A stretch of DNA of 64,000 bases, taken from positions 5,001-69,000 of the forward strand of contig CM055113.1 in the NCBI GenBank assembly GCA_029204225.1, read 5' to 3'. The translations under genes and the position numbers were made by a program. Under the pieces are notes generated by a model. That model had not been told where the DNA came from. It saw only the letters and a program-made list of their open reading frames with translations, and did not search any database. Source of the DNA: Diphasiastrum complanatum (Eukaryota > Streptophyta > Lycopodiopsida > Lycopodiales > Lycopodiaceae). Shown in pieces: positions 21,361 through 37,259 of the stretch (position 1 is the stretch's first letter; each line of letters starts with the position of its first letter).

Positions 21361-23248
21361 TGACAAGAGCTCTTGCAACAACAAAATATAAACAACGCTA
21401 AATCTAGCGGTAAGAACATTGAAGAAGGAGGGTCTTTTGCTACTTCAATGACGCCTAGATCTTATTCTAATCCTATAAAAGAGCGGGAGAGGTATAAGCT
21501 CAAAATTGGCTGTTCATAGAATTCTTACTTTTATTGATCAACATGCACATAATGTTCTTGAACATTTTACTATTGATAGTGTATGTTAATGACTGTGTTT
21601 TACTACATTTTGGTGTGTTCTTGGTTGAATGGTTTTTTTGGTCTTGTCAAAACTTCTTTCGAGCAAAGTTTCAAATTGTTTAGTTGTTATTTCAAGAACA
21701 TTGATTGGGGCCACCCAATGGCAAGCTCCTAATAGGACGTTTGTTTATTTTCTTTTGTACCCTTTCACACATGTCAATACTAATGATTGGGGCTATGGCA
21801 AGCTCCTATCTATTTTCTTTTGTACCTTTGCACATTTGTCAATAATGATCATTTAGGTGACTTTACCAATAAAGAAAGAAAGATTACCTTTTTTGCCATC
21901 ATATTGAGAATCTTGACATTCATTACAAATTCCAATACTCATGCCATAGCCCATAAACCGTGCACAAAGAAATTGTAAATGATTACAAGCCTTAAAAAGT
22001 CCAATGTGTGGCCACAAATAATTGCATCTAACCATCCTTCATGCTTGAGTAAAGATTTGAGCATCCTTTAAATGTGGTGCATTATGTCATGCAAATATTT
22101 TGCATTCCTCAAGAGTTTATGGAGATGATCACAATAGGTTTACTCAATGAAATGCCTAGCTTTTGCCATTTTTCTATACATTTTCATAAAAGATATGGGT
22201 CTTTTAGAAATAAACTACTAGTAAAGCAAGCAAGATGACTTATCGTAATGAGATTTTAGAAGCAAATTATAGCCATAAAGAGAAATTTTAAACTCTTATA
22301 GCCCATAAAATTTTCAAAATGTGTGGTTCATGCAAAAAAAAATCAGTTATAAAAAGGAAACAACTTTGCCATCTTGTATGCTTGGGAAAAGATTTCTTGA
22401 GTGACCTTTCCATCAGGTTCAATAATCGACCAATTATGGTTTCACTTAATAGTCTTGTCAAGATTTTATTTTTTTTAATGAGCATTTTACACATTGGGAA
22501 GGTCATTAAAAAATTCATTTCTCGCCATGAAAGATTGTGTAGTAATTGATTGAGCCACCATTTTATGGTCCTTTAATTCTTTCCATTACCAACTTCAAGG
22601 CACTTTGTCTTTCCAAGGTTGAGCATTTCTTCAAAAATATATATATGTTTTGTCTTCATGTCTCACTTGCGACATCTAGTCTCTATGTGTGACTATTTGG
22701 TGGAATTTGGAACCTCTGAAATTGAGTGTAATCTCTTGGGGTATAATAACTTGAGTTCAATAGATTGAAGTGTTTCTAGTGACCTTCTATATTGGTAAGG
22801 ACTATTTAAGAAGCTATTAAAAGCCCATTAGGTTATTGGAACTATCAAATAGGTCTCAAACTTTACCATTCCCTTCTTGAAAGATGAGCAAAAATTTTAG
22901 TTACTTATACCCAACACTATTGTAAGATGTCTTGCAAAAAGAAATTAGGCAATAACCTAAAGAACAATTTGATTTATAGAATGGACAAAAAATTTACACC
23001 AAACGGACTTGTAATTTTGTAACTATGAACTTTTGTGCTGTACGTAACGTAATTTCATGAAGATAACTTTTTTTAGGTAATGATTAGACCAAGGAATGGA
23101 CGGGTGATGTCAAATTGACGCGATGATTAAAAAGTGCCCCTAAGTTTTCTTTATATTGTTCCCTAACGTAATCTCATTCTTATCTTTTTACTGAATTAAG
23201 GAGAAGCGCCTCACAAAACGGAATGTGCGCCTCCCCTTTTTTTTTGAA
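21361..23248. other. Nuclear spacer, AT-rich
   Basis: No gene recognised. Short frames only. Contains a diverged direct repeat (21703-21780 and 21785-21845): GATTGGGGC, GGCAAGCTCCTA and TATTTTCTTTTGTACC recur in the same order. Confidence 0.5.
21703..21845. repeat. Direct tandem repeat, ~80 bp unit, two copies
   Basis: Two adjacent copies share GATTGGGGC, GGCAAGCTCCTA, TATTTTCTTTTGTACC and TGTCAATA in order. The second copy is shorter by about 20 bases. Confidence 0.7.
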
Positions 23249-23337
23249 TTTTTTTTACATGCACCTTCTGGATGCCGGAGGGTGCACGTAAAAAAAATTA
23301 TTTATTTTTACATGCACACTGAAGGTGCAGGTAAAAA
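23249..23337. repeat. Two adjacent short hairpins with related arms
   Basis: The first hairpin is 23249-23297: T-run then ACATGCACC, paired with GGTGCACGT then an A-run. The second is 23305-23337: TTTTTACATGCAC paired with GTGCAGGTAAAAA. Both share the same ACATGCAC core, suggesting duplication of a small foldback. Confidence 0.7.
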
Positions 23338-23389
23338 TTAATTATGGCAAAAAAATCATTAAGAAAGAAACTAAAACTGAAATTACGGC

Positions 23390-23475
23390 GGGGAAGGTCG
23401 CCTCCTTGGGGCATTTTGCCTGAGGAAGGGCTGATGCCCTTCCTGGGCGGAATGCCCTTGGAGGGCGACCTTCCC
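23390..23475. repeat. GC-rich foldback with ~40-base arms
   Basis: Arm 1 (about 23391-23431) and arm 2 (23436-23475) are near-complementary, with a 4-base TGAT loop. The arms begin GGGAAGGTCGCC and end AGGAAGGGC at the loop. GC content is far above the surroundings. It could form a stable RNA hairpin if transcribed. It could be a MITE-like element or a hairpin-RNA source; nothing in the sequence decides. Confidence 0.75.
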
Positions 23476-23505
23476 ATCCCCCTTAAAAACCAGTTTTGAC
23501 GGTAA

Positions 23506-23620
23506 GGAAAGGGAGCTACCTCCTCTTGACGGAATCTAGGCGCTTGTATATTTTCTTCTAAACAAATTATAGTCAGGAAACGGAGCTACCTCCTTTGACA
23601 GAATCTAGGCGCTTGTATAT
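23506..23620. repeat. Direct repeat, ~45 bp, two copies
   Basis: GGAGCTACCTCCT followed by GAATCTAGGCGCTTGTATAT occurs at 23506-23552 and again at 23577-23620, nearly identical. Confidence 0.8.
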
Positions 23621-25236
23621 ACAAAAAGAACAAAAACAAAAAAAACAAATAGTATTTTCACATCTGCTTCGTAGCCCATTCCGCCTCAAGCGAGCACCCT
23701 CGATTGGAGGCCTTTTTTTGACTGCCTTCGACGACAGGCCCTTCCTCCGCGAAAGGGCCCAGCCGCCCGCCCGCCCCCGCCCCCCTCGTTTTTTTATGGG
23801 ATAAGCCCTATTTAAGAAGTCCAACACCGAACAGAAAACAAGGATGAGGAATGGCTTAGGGAAGATAGAAGAGGGAGGGGGATAAGGATTTGTGCATTGC
23901 ATGCCATGCCATGAATGAATCAAGGAAGGAATGGGATTTGATTGCTCTTCTTCTTCTGCGCAAAAAGATTCGCTTGCACGATGTTCCAGTACAGAGTACC
24001 TGGACCATATTTGCAAGTACCAGCAAACCCGGTTGCCAAGCCAGCAAGGTAGAGAGAGAGAATGTGTGTGCGTTTTTGTGTGAAAGACGTCTTCTAGTTT
24101 TGGCAGAGACAATCTATCCTTGACTTTTAGTGCAATGGTGCATGTGTGAGAGTGATTGCTCTCTCAAGTGCCAGGAATGGATGGACATTGGAGAGATGGA
24201 TTATAAGTATATTATCATGCTTTATAAAATTGATTACTCGTGAGCTTTTTTTAGCTGCACACCGCAGAGTGATCCTCCATCGGCAACATTCAATTGGGCT
24301 GGGCATATTCCAGTTCTCAGCAACTGCAACTAGCTGCAAGCGAAGGAGCACCCAGAATTGGTTGCGGCTTTGATTTCTTCGCTCTTATAAAAGCCGCTAT
24401 CCGGATGCACCCACCTAATGAGCAGTATGCAAGGTCGCATCACGCTTGAGCAGTATGCAAGGTCGCTGCTGATGCAATAGTCATTTTGTTGACGATCATT
24501 TAAACAGCACTTGTAGTTCGACTCGTCCATGTGAATGGGGGTCAGCGCACATTGACATTACTCTGTAAGATTTCCTGATAAGACTTATTTGTGATGTGTA
24601 GCAATCGATTCTTTTCTTCTTGCGCCACGTTATGAGGGATCATTGTTGATTGCACAGATAATTGGAGCTTAACGTGAACATAATAGCATTTAATCCCCAC
24701 CCAGTTGACCGAGTGTTTAAGCCTTGTCAAGGCAGTTTTGACAGATGCTGTGCTCCAATTGATTTTACATCAGACTACATTCAATTAACCACAACTTTCC
24801 GACGTTCTGTATCTTGAAGACCACCTTCCGTATTATGTTCCCTTATGATTATGCCATGGCGAATTCATGCAAATTGCAGAAGGGCTAGCAGTCCCTGCTG
24901 ACTCTTGCTGTCAATTTCGTGAAATTTTTAGGATAACCATGTATGCAACAGCCTGTGGAATGCCGCTGGAAGTTGTCCCTATCGCTTGACTGTCTTGCTC
25001 AATATACTTTCTGTTTCTTAACTGGGAATTCAGACTGTGATTATCCAATTGAGCAGAGTAGAGATGAAGCTGCCTTCAACTCTGCAATAATGGATGCTCT
25101 CGAACCAGTGTCGATTACTTGTTCTTTCGAAACTTTTTACCCAAAATAGCGAGTCTTATAGAGACCGTCGTGTCATGTCGTGTCTTCACGTCAATGCAAA
25201 GCAAATAGAGAACACCGGTTGAGAGGTCAGTCTGAA
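23621..25236. other. Nuclear spacer upstream of the sulfate-transporter gene
   Basis: No gene recognised. A C-rich patch at 23758-23786 and several short frames on both strands, none resembling a known family. Confidence 0.5.
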
Positions 25237-25703
25237 GATATTTCGGTTCATTATATATACCTGTTCATTTCCAAACTAAGATTTCAAGAAATGGAAGATC
25301 GTAGATTAATGTTTAGATAAGTCAGTAATTACGTTATCTGAATTGGGTATATCGATCTTCTGGAAAAGTTTTGCAAACAGATCAAGTGATAGTTGAAAGG
25401 TTCGACATCTGATCTTTGATATTTTCTGTTCTAGATAAGCAAATTGCTGCTAATTTACTTGGGGCTAAAGGCTCCTACTCAGTTTGAAATATTTCGGTTC
25501 ATATATACCTGCTCATTTCCAAATTCTATGGAAGATCGCAGATTAATGGTTAGATAAATCAGTCATAATTGTGCTATATGAAGTGACTCTACTTGACGTC
25601 TGGAAAAGTTTTTCAAGCAGATCAAGTGATAGTTTAAAGGTTTGACCTGTGATCTTTTGATACTTTCTGTTCTCAATAAGGAGATTTCTGATTCTTTACT
25701 TTG
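25237..25703. promoter_or_regulatory. Duplicated ~220-bp block upstream of the sulfate transporter
   Basis: Copy A (about 25237-25460) and copy B (about 25488-25703) share, in order, ATTTCGGTTCAT, ATATATACCTG, CATTTCCAAA, ATGGAAGATCG, AGATTAATG, TCTGGAAAAGTTTT, CAGATCAAGTGATAGTT and TTTCTGTTCT. It ends about 250 bases before the ATG, so it lies in the promoter or 5' leader region. Duplicated elements could double binding sites. No specific factor site is assigned. Confidence 0.75.
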
Positions 25704-25949
25704 GACTACCATTCTTCATGTTGTATGCTTTATGTTTTTAAAGAAAATCAAGCACATTGAATGCCATAATTATAAAAGGGCTGAGGATATTCGGCGGTTT
25801 GACTTTTAGGTGACCTGCCATATGGGTTCTTTGTTCCACAAAGCCGTTTTACTCCATAGTAAATTCCTTCTTTTTCTCACTTCTTTTCTCCAGGAGATGG
25901 TCAGAGCTAAGTAATAACCTGTTTGGTGGAGGACAGGTGATCATTAGCC

Positions 25950-28900
25950 ATGGCCTCAAAGCATACTGAACTTTCTGATGTGCATGGGGCGGATATTAGG
26001 ACCTCTAGCTTCAGGGACGATGAGGAAAATGCATTTGCACACAAAGTACAAGTTCCAGCACATATACCATTGGTTCGTGAATTCGAGGATGCAGTCAAGG
26101 AGGTGTTCTTTCCAGACGACCCATTACGCAAATTTAGGAACCAGACCCCCACAAAAAAGTACCTGTTGGGCTTATTCTACGTGTTTCCGATTTTTGAATG
26201 GATGTCAACTTATAAGCTCCAATATCTAAAAGATGATCTAATCGCCGGATTGACCATAGCAAGTCTGGCTGTCCCACAGGTATAATCTGTGGCTGTTACT
26301 GTAATTTGAGCTTTACCATACTCATCTCTTTTCCTGTTTCATAAGCAAATGAATAGATTTTAAAGTTGTCACTGTTTGAAATAGTCTCTGAGTAACTTTT
26401 TAACTGTACGTTGGCAATATTTCTTAACTCTCTGCTTGTCCTTTTTTATGGCCTTTACATATGCAATTTCAAATGCTTCTAATTATTCTTGAACCTTCTA
26501 GTTCTAAATCCCAATTTTGCCAAGAAGATTAGCATACCTTCCTGAAGATCGCTTTTTTCACTAGTACCAACTCAGTCTGCTAGCAACCAAATTAGCATTC
26601 TTTCTGTGAAGAACATTGTATTATCTAGGGTTAAGTCAATTAATTGAAGTTGACCACTGGTGCATGTGCTACAGGATCTTGGTTATGCAAAGCTTGCGAA
26701 TTTGCAACCTATTGATGGACTGTGTGAGTTTCAATACTTCTTATTGCTGTTGTCTAGTTTTTAATCCGTTGACTGAAATAATATCTTCAGTGCAATCAAA
26801 AGTATTGTTGTAGTTGAACATGTTCAGACATGTCATATTTGTCGATCAATAGAACCTATTTCCAGTATCAAGTGCAACTTCCTGTTATGGTTTTTAAGGC
26901 AGCTGAGTTATCACCTCATAGCAAAGATACTGTATAAAGAATTGTAAAATGCTATTAGTAGGCATGGAAGTGGGTGCAGCAACGGCTAAACATATTAAGC
27001 TTTTCTTGTATTGTTGCTTGCTTTTGTTATATGTTGCAGATGGCAGCTTTGTTCCACCATTGATTTATGCTGTATTGGGAAGCTCAAGACACATTGCCAT
27101 TGGCCCAGTTGCTGTAGTGTCTATTTTACTAGGGACCTTACTACGGCACGAAGTGAATCCCACAAACACCGCATTATATTTCAAGCTCGCCCTTACTTCC
27201 ACTTTCTTTGCTGGAGTCTTTCAGGCTGGACTGGGGCTTCTGAGGTATATATCAATTTGTTTCTGCTGTGAAAAATATTATGTCTTTTCTATGCACACGA
27301 ACCATAGACTATCATTAATTGTTTAAAATATCTAGAACTCTTTGTCTGCTTGAGACTTGCATCACCACATCTGTTATTCCACTTGAAATCATGATAATAT
27401 GATGGGAACACTACCAGATCCAAATAACAACATAAATAGATCATAAATAAAAAGCAGACCATAGACATAACAGGTGATTGGTATCACATGGTTTGGGTAA
27501 TGAGACAGGCATCAAAGATAAATAATGGCAAATGGTAACAGAATAGATAGCAGATACGAAAGAGGTTGATAATGATCAGGACATGCATAGAACAGAAGGC
27601 ATAGACACAGCACACAGGAGAAGATCAATAAAGTGCTTGACTGGGAAGAAAAATAGGAATCTGCTATTAATGCAAAAAAGAACATAGCAGCGAGTGCTTG
27701 ACTGTAGATCGCTTCTGAATATATAGGAATCTACCATTTGTTAAGTTGTAAGTGGTAGTAGCTGCAGCACCAATTTGTTATCCAGTCGATTTGTTCCATC
27801 CCATAAATTTCGCTCCATAAAGCCAGCAAGCGCCCATGAAAGATGAGCCACTCTGCAACATGTATCCATTGCACTCTGTCATTCACAATTCATTTCCTCC
27901 CAGCAAGACTGGCCTTGCTCCGTACTCAACCTCTGCAGAAGTGATGCATTAGATCACAGATAGGACCATTATTGTGGTATTTTCTTTCTACATTCCTCAT
28001 GACTTCTAGATGGGGTTCTGTTTGACAGGTTAGGTTTCATAATAGATTTCCTCTCACATGCTGCCATTGTTGGATTCATGGCTGGAGCAGCCATCACAAT
28101 TGGCCTTCAACAGCTGAAGGGTCTTCTTGGTATCAAAAATTTCACCACCAAGACTGACTTTATATCAGTCATGCGTTCTGTGTGGAGAAATACTCATCAG
28201 GTAATTCGAAGATTGCAGCTTCTAATTAGGAATCTAGATTTTGCTGGAATTTTCGCAGGTCCTTTGTTCATAGGCTGATTAATGTTCTTTTGCACAGTGG
28301 AGCAGGTATTCCATTTTGATTGGACTATTTTTCCTGGCTTTCTTACTCATCACCAAGTATATTGTAAGTAAACTTCTTTTAAAAAGATTATACAATCAAG
28401 TTTACAACAGGCTTTTAGAGGTTTTTGTGCTTGATTATTCACGTTTCTTTTGACAATACTCTGAAATGTGCATTCAGGGAAAGAGAAAGAAAAAGCTTTT
28501 CTGGGTGGCAGCTCTTGCTCCTCTTACATCTGTTATCTTGGCCACAGCTTTTGTCAGAGTAACACATCTTGAAAAACATGGCGTTCAGATTGTAAGTGTA
28601 CTTTCCTGCACATTCTGTGCCATGTATTTTAAATCACAGTTTTGTGGTGTAGCAAATTTTCTACAGCAGAAAGCAGTATATTAAGCTTAATATGACAGAA
28701 AGACACTTTTACATTCCAAGGTTTCTGCTGCTAGATACATATTAGCAAAGGGTCTTCTAGATTTCAAGCCAAGCAATCAAAGTGAAAAAGTGTAACTTGA
28801 GGTGATTGCACTAGCTTTTTGAATTTCAGATCAGAACAATGAATTTTCGGCCATGCTAGTGTCAATGCTGCTTCCTGTAATATTTACTTCAATGTTAAAT

Positions 28901-31900
28901 AATGAAACTCTTTGCAGGTAGGGCACATTCACAAGGGAGTAAATCCTTCTTCTATTCACCAGCTTGAGTTTTCTGGCAGTTTGGTATCGAAGGCAGTCAG
29001 GATTGGATTAATAACAGGACTGGTTGCTCTCACGGTTTGTGCCCGTCCTTGCAATTTTGAAGCACATAATTACTTCCGAGATGTAATGATTTGAGTTTAG
29101 TAGTTTTAATATATTCATTTCATTCCATAATTCACGCTTTTAGCCCATGGCTCTTCAAATCCTTCAAGAGCTCCCAGTAGGTGAGTCTTGTCATATATTC
29201 ACCCGCTAGGGCTGTTCAAGAGTTAGATAGCCAGCTAACCTAGTTTTGCAAAATCTAAGAATATGGAGCATGGAAAGTCTCTTCGCCTTTCACAGATCTT
29301 TTTGGAGATTGGTCACTTCCATATAACTGACTTCTGGATAGCTTCTGAGCAATGAGAAGTACCCTTCACAGATCAAATTCATAAACGGGCGCAATTCTTC
29401 AGTTTGTTTGAACAAATCTAAGCAGATTAGCAATACGTGTGATACATGCACAGTTATTCTGATATGTCTGTTTTGATCAGGAGGCCATTGCAATAGGAAG
29501 GACTTTTGCAGCATTGGAGGACTATCAACTTGACGGAAACAAGGAAATGATAGCACTCGGAATAATGAACATTATTGGGTCGTGCACATCGTGCTTTATA
29601 ACAACAGGTGAGCAAGAAGAACTTTCATCTTGCTTAATAATCCCAGAGATGGTCTCACTGCGTTTCGGTGATCATGTTACGAATTTTTAAGTATGGTTCA
29701 TTAACCCATGTTCACATCTGCCTTCAGGTTCATTCTCGAGGTCAGCTGTGAATTATAACGCAGGCGTCAAAACTGCTATATCCAATATTGTGATGTCCAT
29801 AGCAGTCCTGGTGACACTGGTGGCTTTAACCCCTCTGTTTAAATACACTCCAAACTGCATTCTAGCTGTCATCATTATTTCAGCTGTGATCAGTTTGATT
29901 GACGTCAGGGCAGCTTATCTGATTTGGAAGGTTGACAAACTTGATTTCCTAGCTTGCATGGGTGCCTTTTTGGGAGTTTTTTTTATTTCTGTGGAAATTG
30001 GACTCCTCATTGCGGTAAGTTCTTTTTCCAGTGTACGTTTGCAAATTGTAAAAGAAGCTCATTTCCTGTACTGTGTGTCATTCTAGTGAATTTAGCGAGA
30101 GAAGTTTTTTAAGGAGCAGCTTCAACGTTTGAGCATATGAAGACATTGATAAGTTCATCTCTCAAATAATTACAGGTTGGCATCTCTTTGGCAAAGGTTC
30201 TACTTCACGTTACAAGACCACATACAGCTATTCTAGGGAACATTCCAGGGACAAACATTTACCGTAATATACAGCAGTATCCAGATGCTTCCAGAGTTCC
30301 AGGCATTCTGGTCATTCGGATAGACTCTTCTATTTATTTTTCGAACTCCAACTATATTAGAGAAAGGTTTGTGTTCTATTTGTCATGTCATGAATGCTGA
30401 CTTTGCTTTTATCTTCAAGAGGGAAGACATAATGTGGAACCAGCCTGGTTGAGCCAGTTCCACCTTGGAACTCGGTTGGCTTGGGAGGGCGAGCCGGCCG
30501 GTTCTGGGTGGAACCAGCAAAATTGGTCCAGTTCCACAACATAATAGCATTACCAGGTGTTCTTAAGAAGTAAAAACCAAAGGCTGTAAACACATTCGCA
30601 TAAGATGTAACCGTAACACGGACATCCATCTGTTGACAATTATTATTATAAGACTGTTGAAGTAGATTTTTCTAAGAATTAAAGGGTGTTTGACACATTA
30701 GTAAGATGTAACTATAGCACAGACAATTATCAGTTGACAATAAATATCGTGCTACCGGGCTGCCACCACGCTCCAAGGGATGCATTCTGCCTGGTAACTA
30801 GGTGTTGTTTTTTTTTTAAATAACCTGTGATTGCTAATATGGGATATCATTAACAAGCTAGCACAACCATGGCCAAGACGTTAGAAGTTACAGAGGGGAA
30901 GAAATACACCATAAGCTGCACAAAAAGCTATGTTCACAGCATACTGTATAACATATATATTAGGTTACTCTAAGTTCCAGCTATATAGCTCCTTACTTAC
31001 CTGTTTAAAATCTCTTCACTGTCAGTAACTTATTACCTATGTAAAAGAAACTTGCGGTTAGACACTATGCTCAGCCAAGGCCATCCACGTTTACAATCCA
31101 TAGTCTGCTACTACACCTTTCATATCTATCTTTGGTTACAAGCCTAGTTAGGAGAGAGAGCATGCCTTTGGCCTGACAATATTTGCTCACTTATGCAAGT
31201 TTAAGTAAGAGCATATAGTAACTTCCAGGCTAACACAACTATTGCCATAGAACACAAGGTGCACAACAATTTGTAAGAGAACTTTCCAAGAGCTTCGTTC
31301 ACAAATGTGTAAAACAAGAAAAATATGTTATGGTTAATATCCCATTCTTAATATTTGTTTTTGAGGTCGAACTATTATAGTTTCATTGTAAAGTTACCCT
31401 ATGTAAATATACTGACCACCTGGTATCTAGTGGGCTTTAATTGTGCCGGGGGTGTAGTCATCATATGGATAAGTAAGAGGAGCACTTGAAACAGAATATG
31501 AGAAAGTGTTGTATAATGTGTAAGTGTTTGTTGGTCGGAGACCTTTGATAGGTGGCGAGGAGATTGAGGGCCGCATCTGAGTGCTCAGCTTGTAGGCCCA
31601 AAGACCTTACTCAACATGTTATCTACGGCAGCCATTCTCCAAGCCTTAATTGGTCTCCAACAACGAATTTCCATCTCTTTGAAGCCTTGTCAATCTTACA
31701 AAGGGCGACAATGGCTGGGTCGGCTTCTTCTGACCTCCTTTACTAGCTCACTTGCCAACAGTCCACCTTTCCGATTTGTTGCAGTCAATTGGCGAAGTTC
31801 CAATGGCAACAACATTTTTTTTTTGTTTTCACTAATTCCATTTGGTTAAGTGCCACATTTGCCGAAGTTCCAATGGCAACAACGAATCATTCCCTCTTAG

Positions 31901-33331
31901 TTATAATACAAGCTCCACTCTTGTTAATCCTAGATTTCTTCAAACTTTTCCTGGGACCTTATATTTCTTTTACAGCAATGTTCTTATAAGTTTTTTTATT
32001 AATAAATGCATCAATGTGCTTCTTCTTGATAAGTCCCATGAGCAAGCAAGAAGAGCGTTCAAGAATCAACACATTCACATATAAAAAAGTGATGACGAAT
32101 TATTAATAATGGGTACTCAATAATGAGTGAGTGTCCCCTACTACTCACCTAGTAGTAGGTTTTTGGTGAGAGGCTAGGAGATTGTGCATGGAGACCCTAA
32201 ACCAAAAAAGCTGCTGTAGGAGGTAGACTTGCTAGATTGCGAGGTATTTGAAAGGCCTTTCAGAATATGTATGTGGAAAGGAAGTTCATAGCTAGTTAAT
32301 TGACTTATCCTTGTTATCCGTCCAAGATCCTTTGTTGGAACGTTGAAGTGACTGAACTGGAAATACGTGTAAATCGGAACTTTCAACAGAAGCAGTACGC
32401 AGTTGTTCGCTTAGTCTCATCGTCACATTAGAACTATCCATTAACTGTCCTAGAAACGAGTGTCGTTTCAGTTTTATCTATATATATTCAGTTGAGGTCT
32501 GCCCTAATCCCGAATTTCTCCTGGATCCCAAATTCTAATATTCCCTTTAATAGGAGCTATGTATCTTATTTATTATTTGGCCGAATCCGAAAGTCTGAAT
32601 GCAATGCTGGCAAGCATGGACAATCGACAGTTGCACTGGGATACTCTACCAACTTTATTGACAAGAAAGATTTTCTAGAACATCAGAGACCATGAAAATC
32701 CGTTTCTCAGGTGATGAACTTGCAATCTTGGCAGGGTTGTGAGATGGGTGAATGACGAAGATGATAGAATTGGCAATTCGAAAGGAGTTGCTCTTCAGTT
32801 CGTCATTTTGGAGTTGTCACGTAAGTGTTAAAATCTGTCTTAAGCATCGGTACCAGCAACTCTGTGCTTCCTTAAACACTCTGCATAGAATTCTTTTGTA
32901 GCTTTTTAAATTGATATCTCATACTGTTCTTTATGCAGCTGTGATGAGCATAGACACAACAGGTATTATGGCGCTGGAGGAATTATGTCGAACACTCCAG
33001 AAAAGAAAAATCCAGGTAAAGTTATATGGACGTACAGAGCATATGCAGGTCGCTGATTTTGGGAGGCTATTTGGCTATTGATAGAATGAAAGACACATAT
33101 TATTGACGTAGAATCGGCGCTTTTGCCCATTCAGCACATTCTGAGTTTCATGTTTTGTTTTGTGAATTTTGGACAATGTAGCTGGCGCTAGCAAATCCGG
33201 GAGCTCAGGTGATGGAAAAATTTCATGCTGCCAAATTCATTGAACTGTTGGGTGACGAATGGTTCTTTCTTACAGTTGGGGAAGCTGTACACGTATGCTC
33301 CAGGCAGCTGAATAGCAGCTTCGAAAACTAG
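25950..33331 (+). CDS. Group 3-like sulfate/anion transporter, 13 exons, intact
   Basis: SLC26/SulP family membrane transporter, closest in my judgement to plant SULTR3. The substrate is uncertain because SULTR3 members carry sulfate or phosphate. Exons: 25950-26279, 26675-26723, 27040-27244, 28029-28200, 28298-28363, 28478-28591, 28918-29034, 29481-29607, 29728-30014, 30176-30366, 32735-32820, 32939-33015, 33182-33331. All introns have GT-AG ends and the spliced length is 1,971 bases, 656 residues with no stop. The N-terminus has [13 protein letters not shown] and PIFEW. The SulP core has [30 protein letters not shown] and [16 protein letters not shown]-terminal STAS domain spans about residues 520-640, with Thr in the IDTTGI motif at the site that is Ser or Thr in relatives. 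The first exon ends in phase 0. This is the only intact nuclear gene seen here. Confidence 0.93.
30367..32734. other. Long intron 10 of the sulfate transporter
   Basis: 2.37 kb, about three times any other intron in the gene. Contains a GC-rich self-complementary patch (30429-30546) and a region near 31,550-31,900 with repeated GCGAAGTTCCAATGGCAAC-like copies (about 31792 and 31863). No coding sequence was recognised; it probably contains decayed insertions. Confidence 0.6.
30429..30546. repeat. MITE-like self-complementary insertion in intron 10
   Basis: Ends ATAATGTGGAAC and GTTCCACAACATAAT are imperfect inverted repeats. Inside, GCCAGTTCCACC and GGTGGAACCAGC are complementary. GC-rich against an AT-rich intron. 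Confidence 0.4.

Positions 33332-37259
<3,928 letters not shown>

Noticed and set aside
23573-24112. 179-codon minus frame upstream of the sulfate transporter
   Set aside because: It overlaps a plus frame, crosses a C-rich low-complexity patch and the direct repeat, and resembles no protein family.
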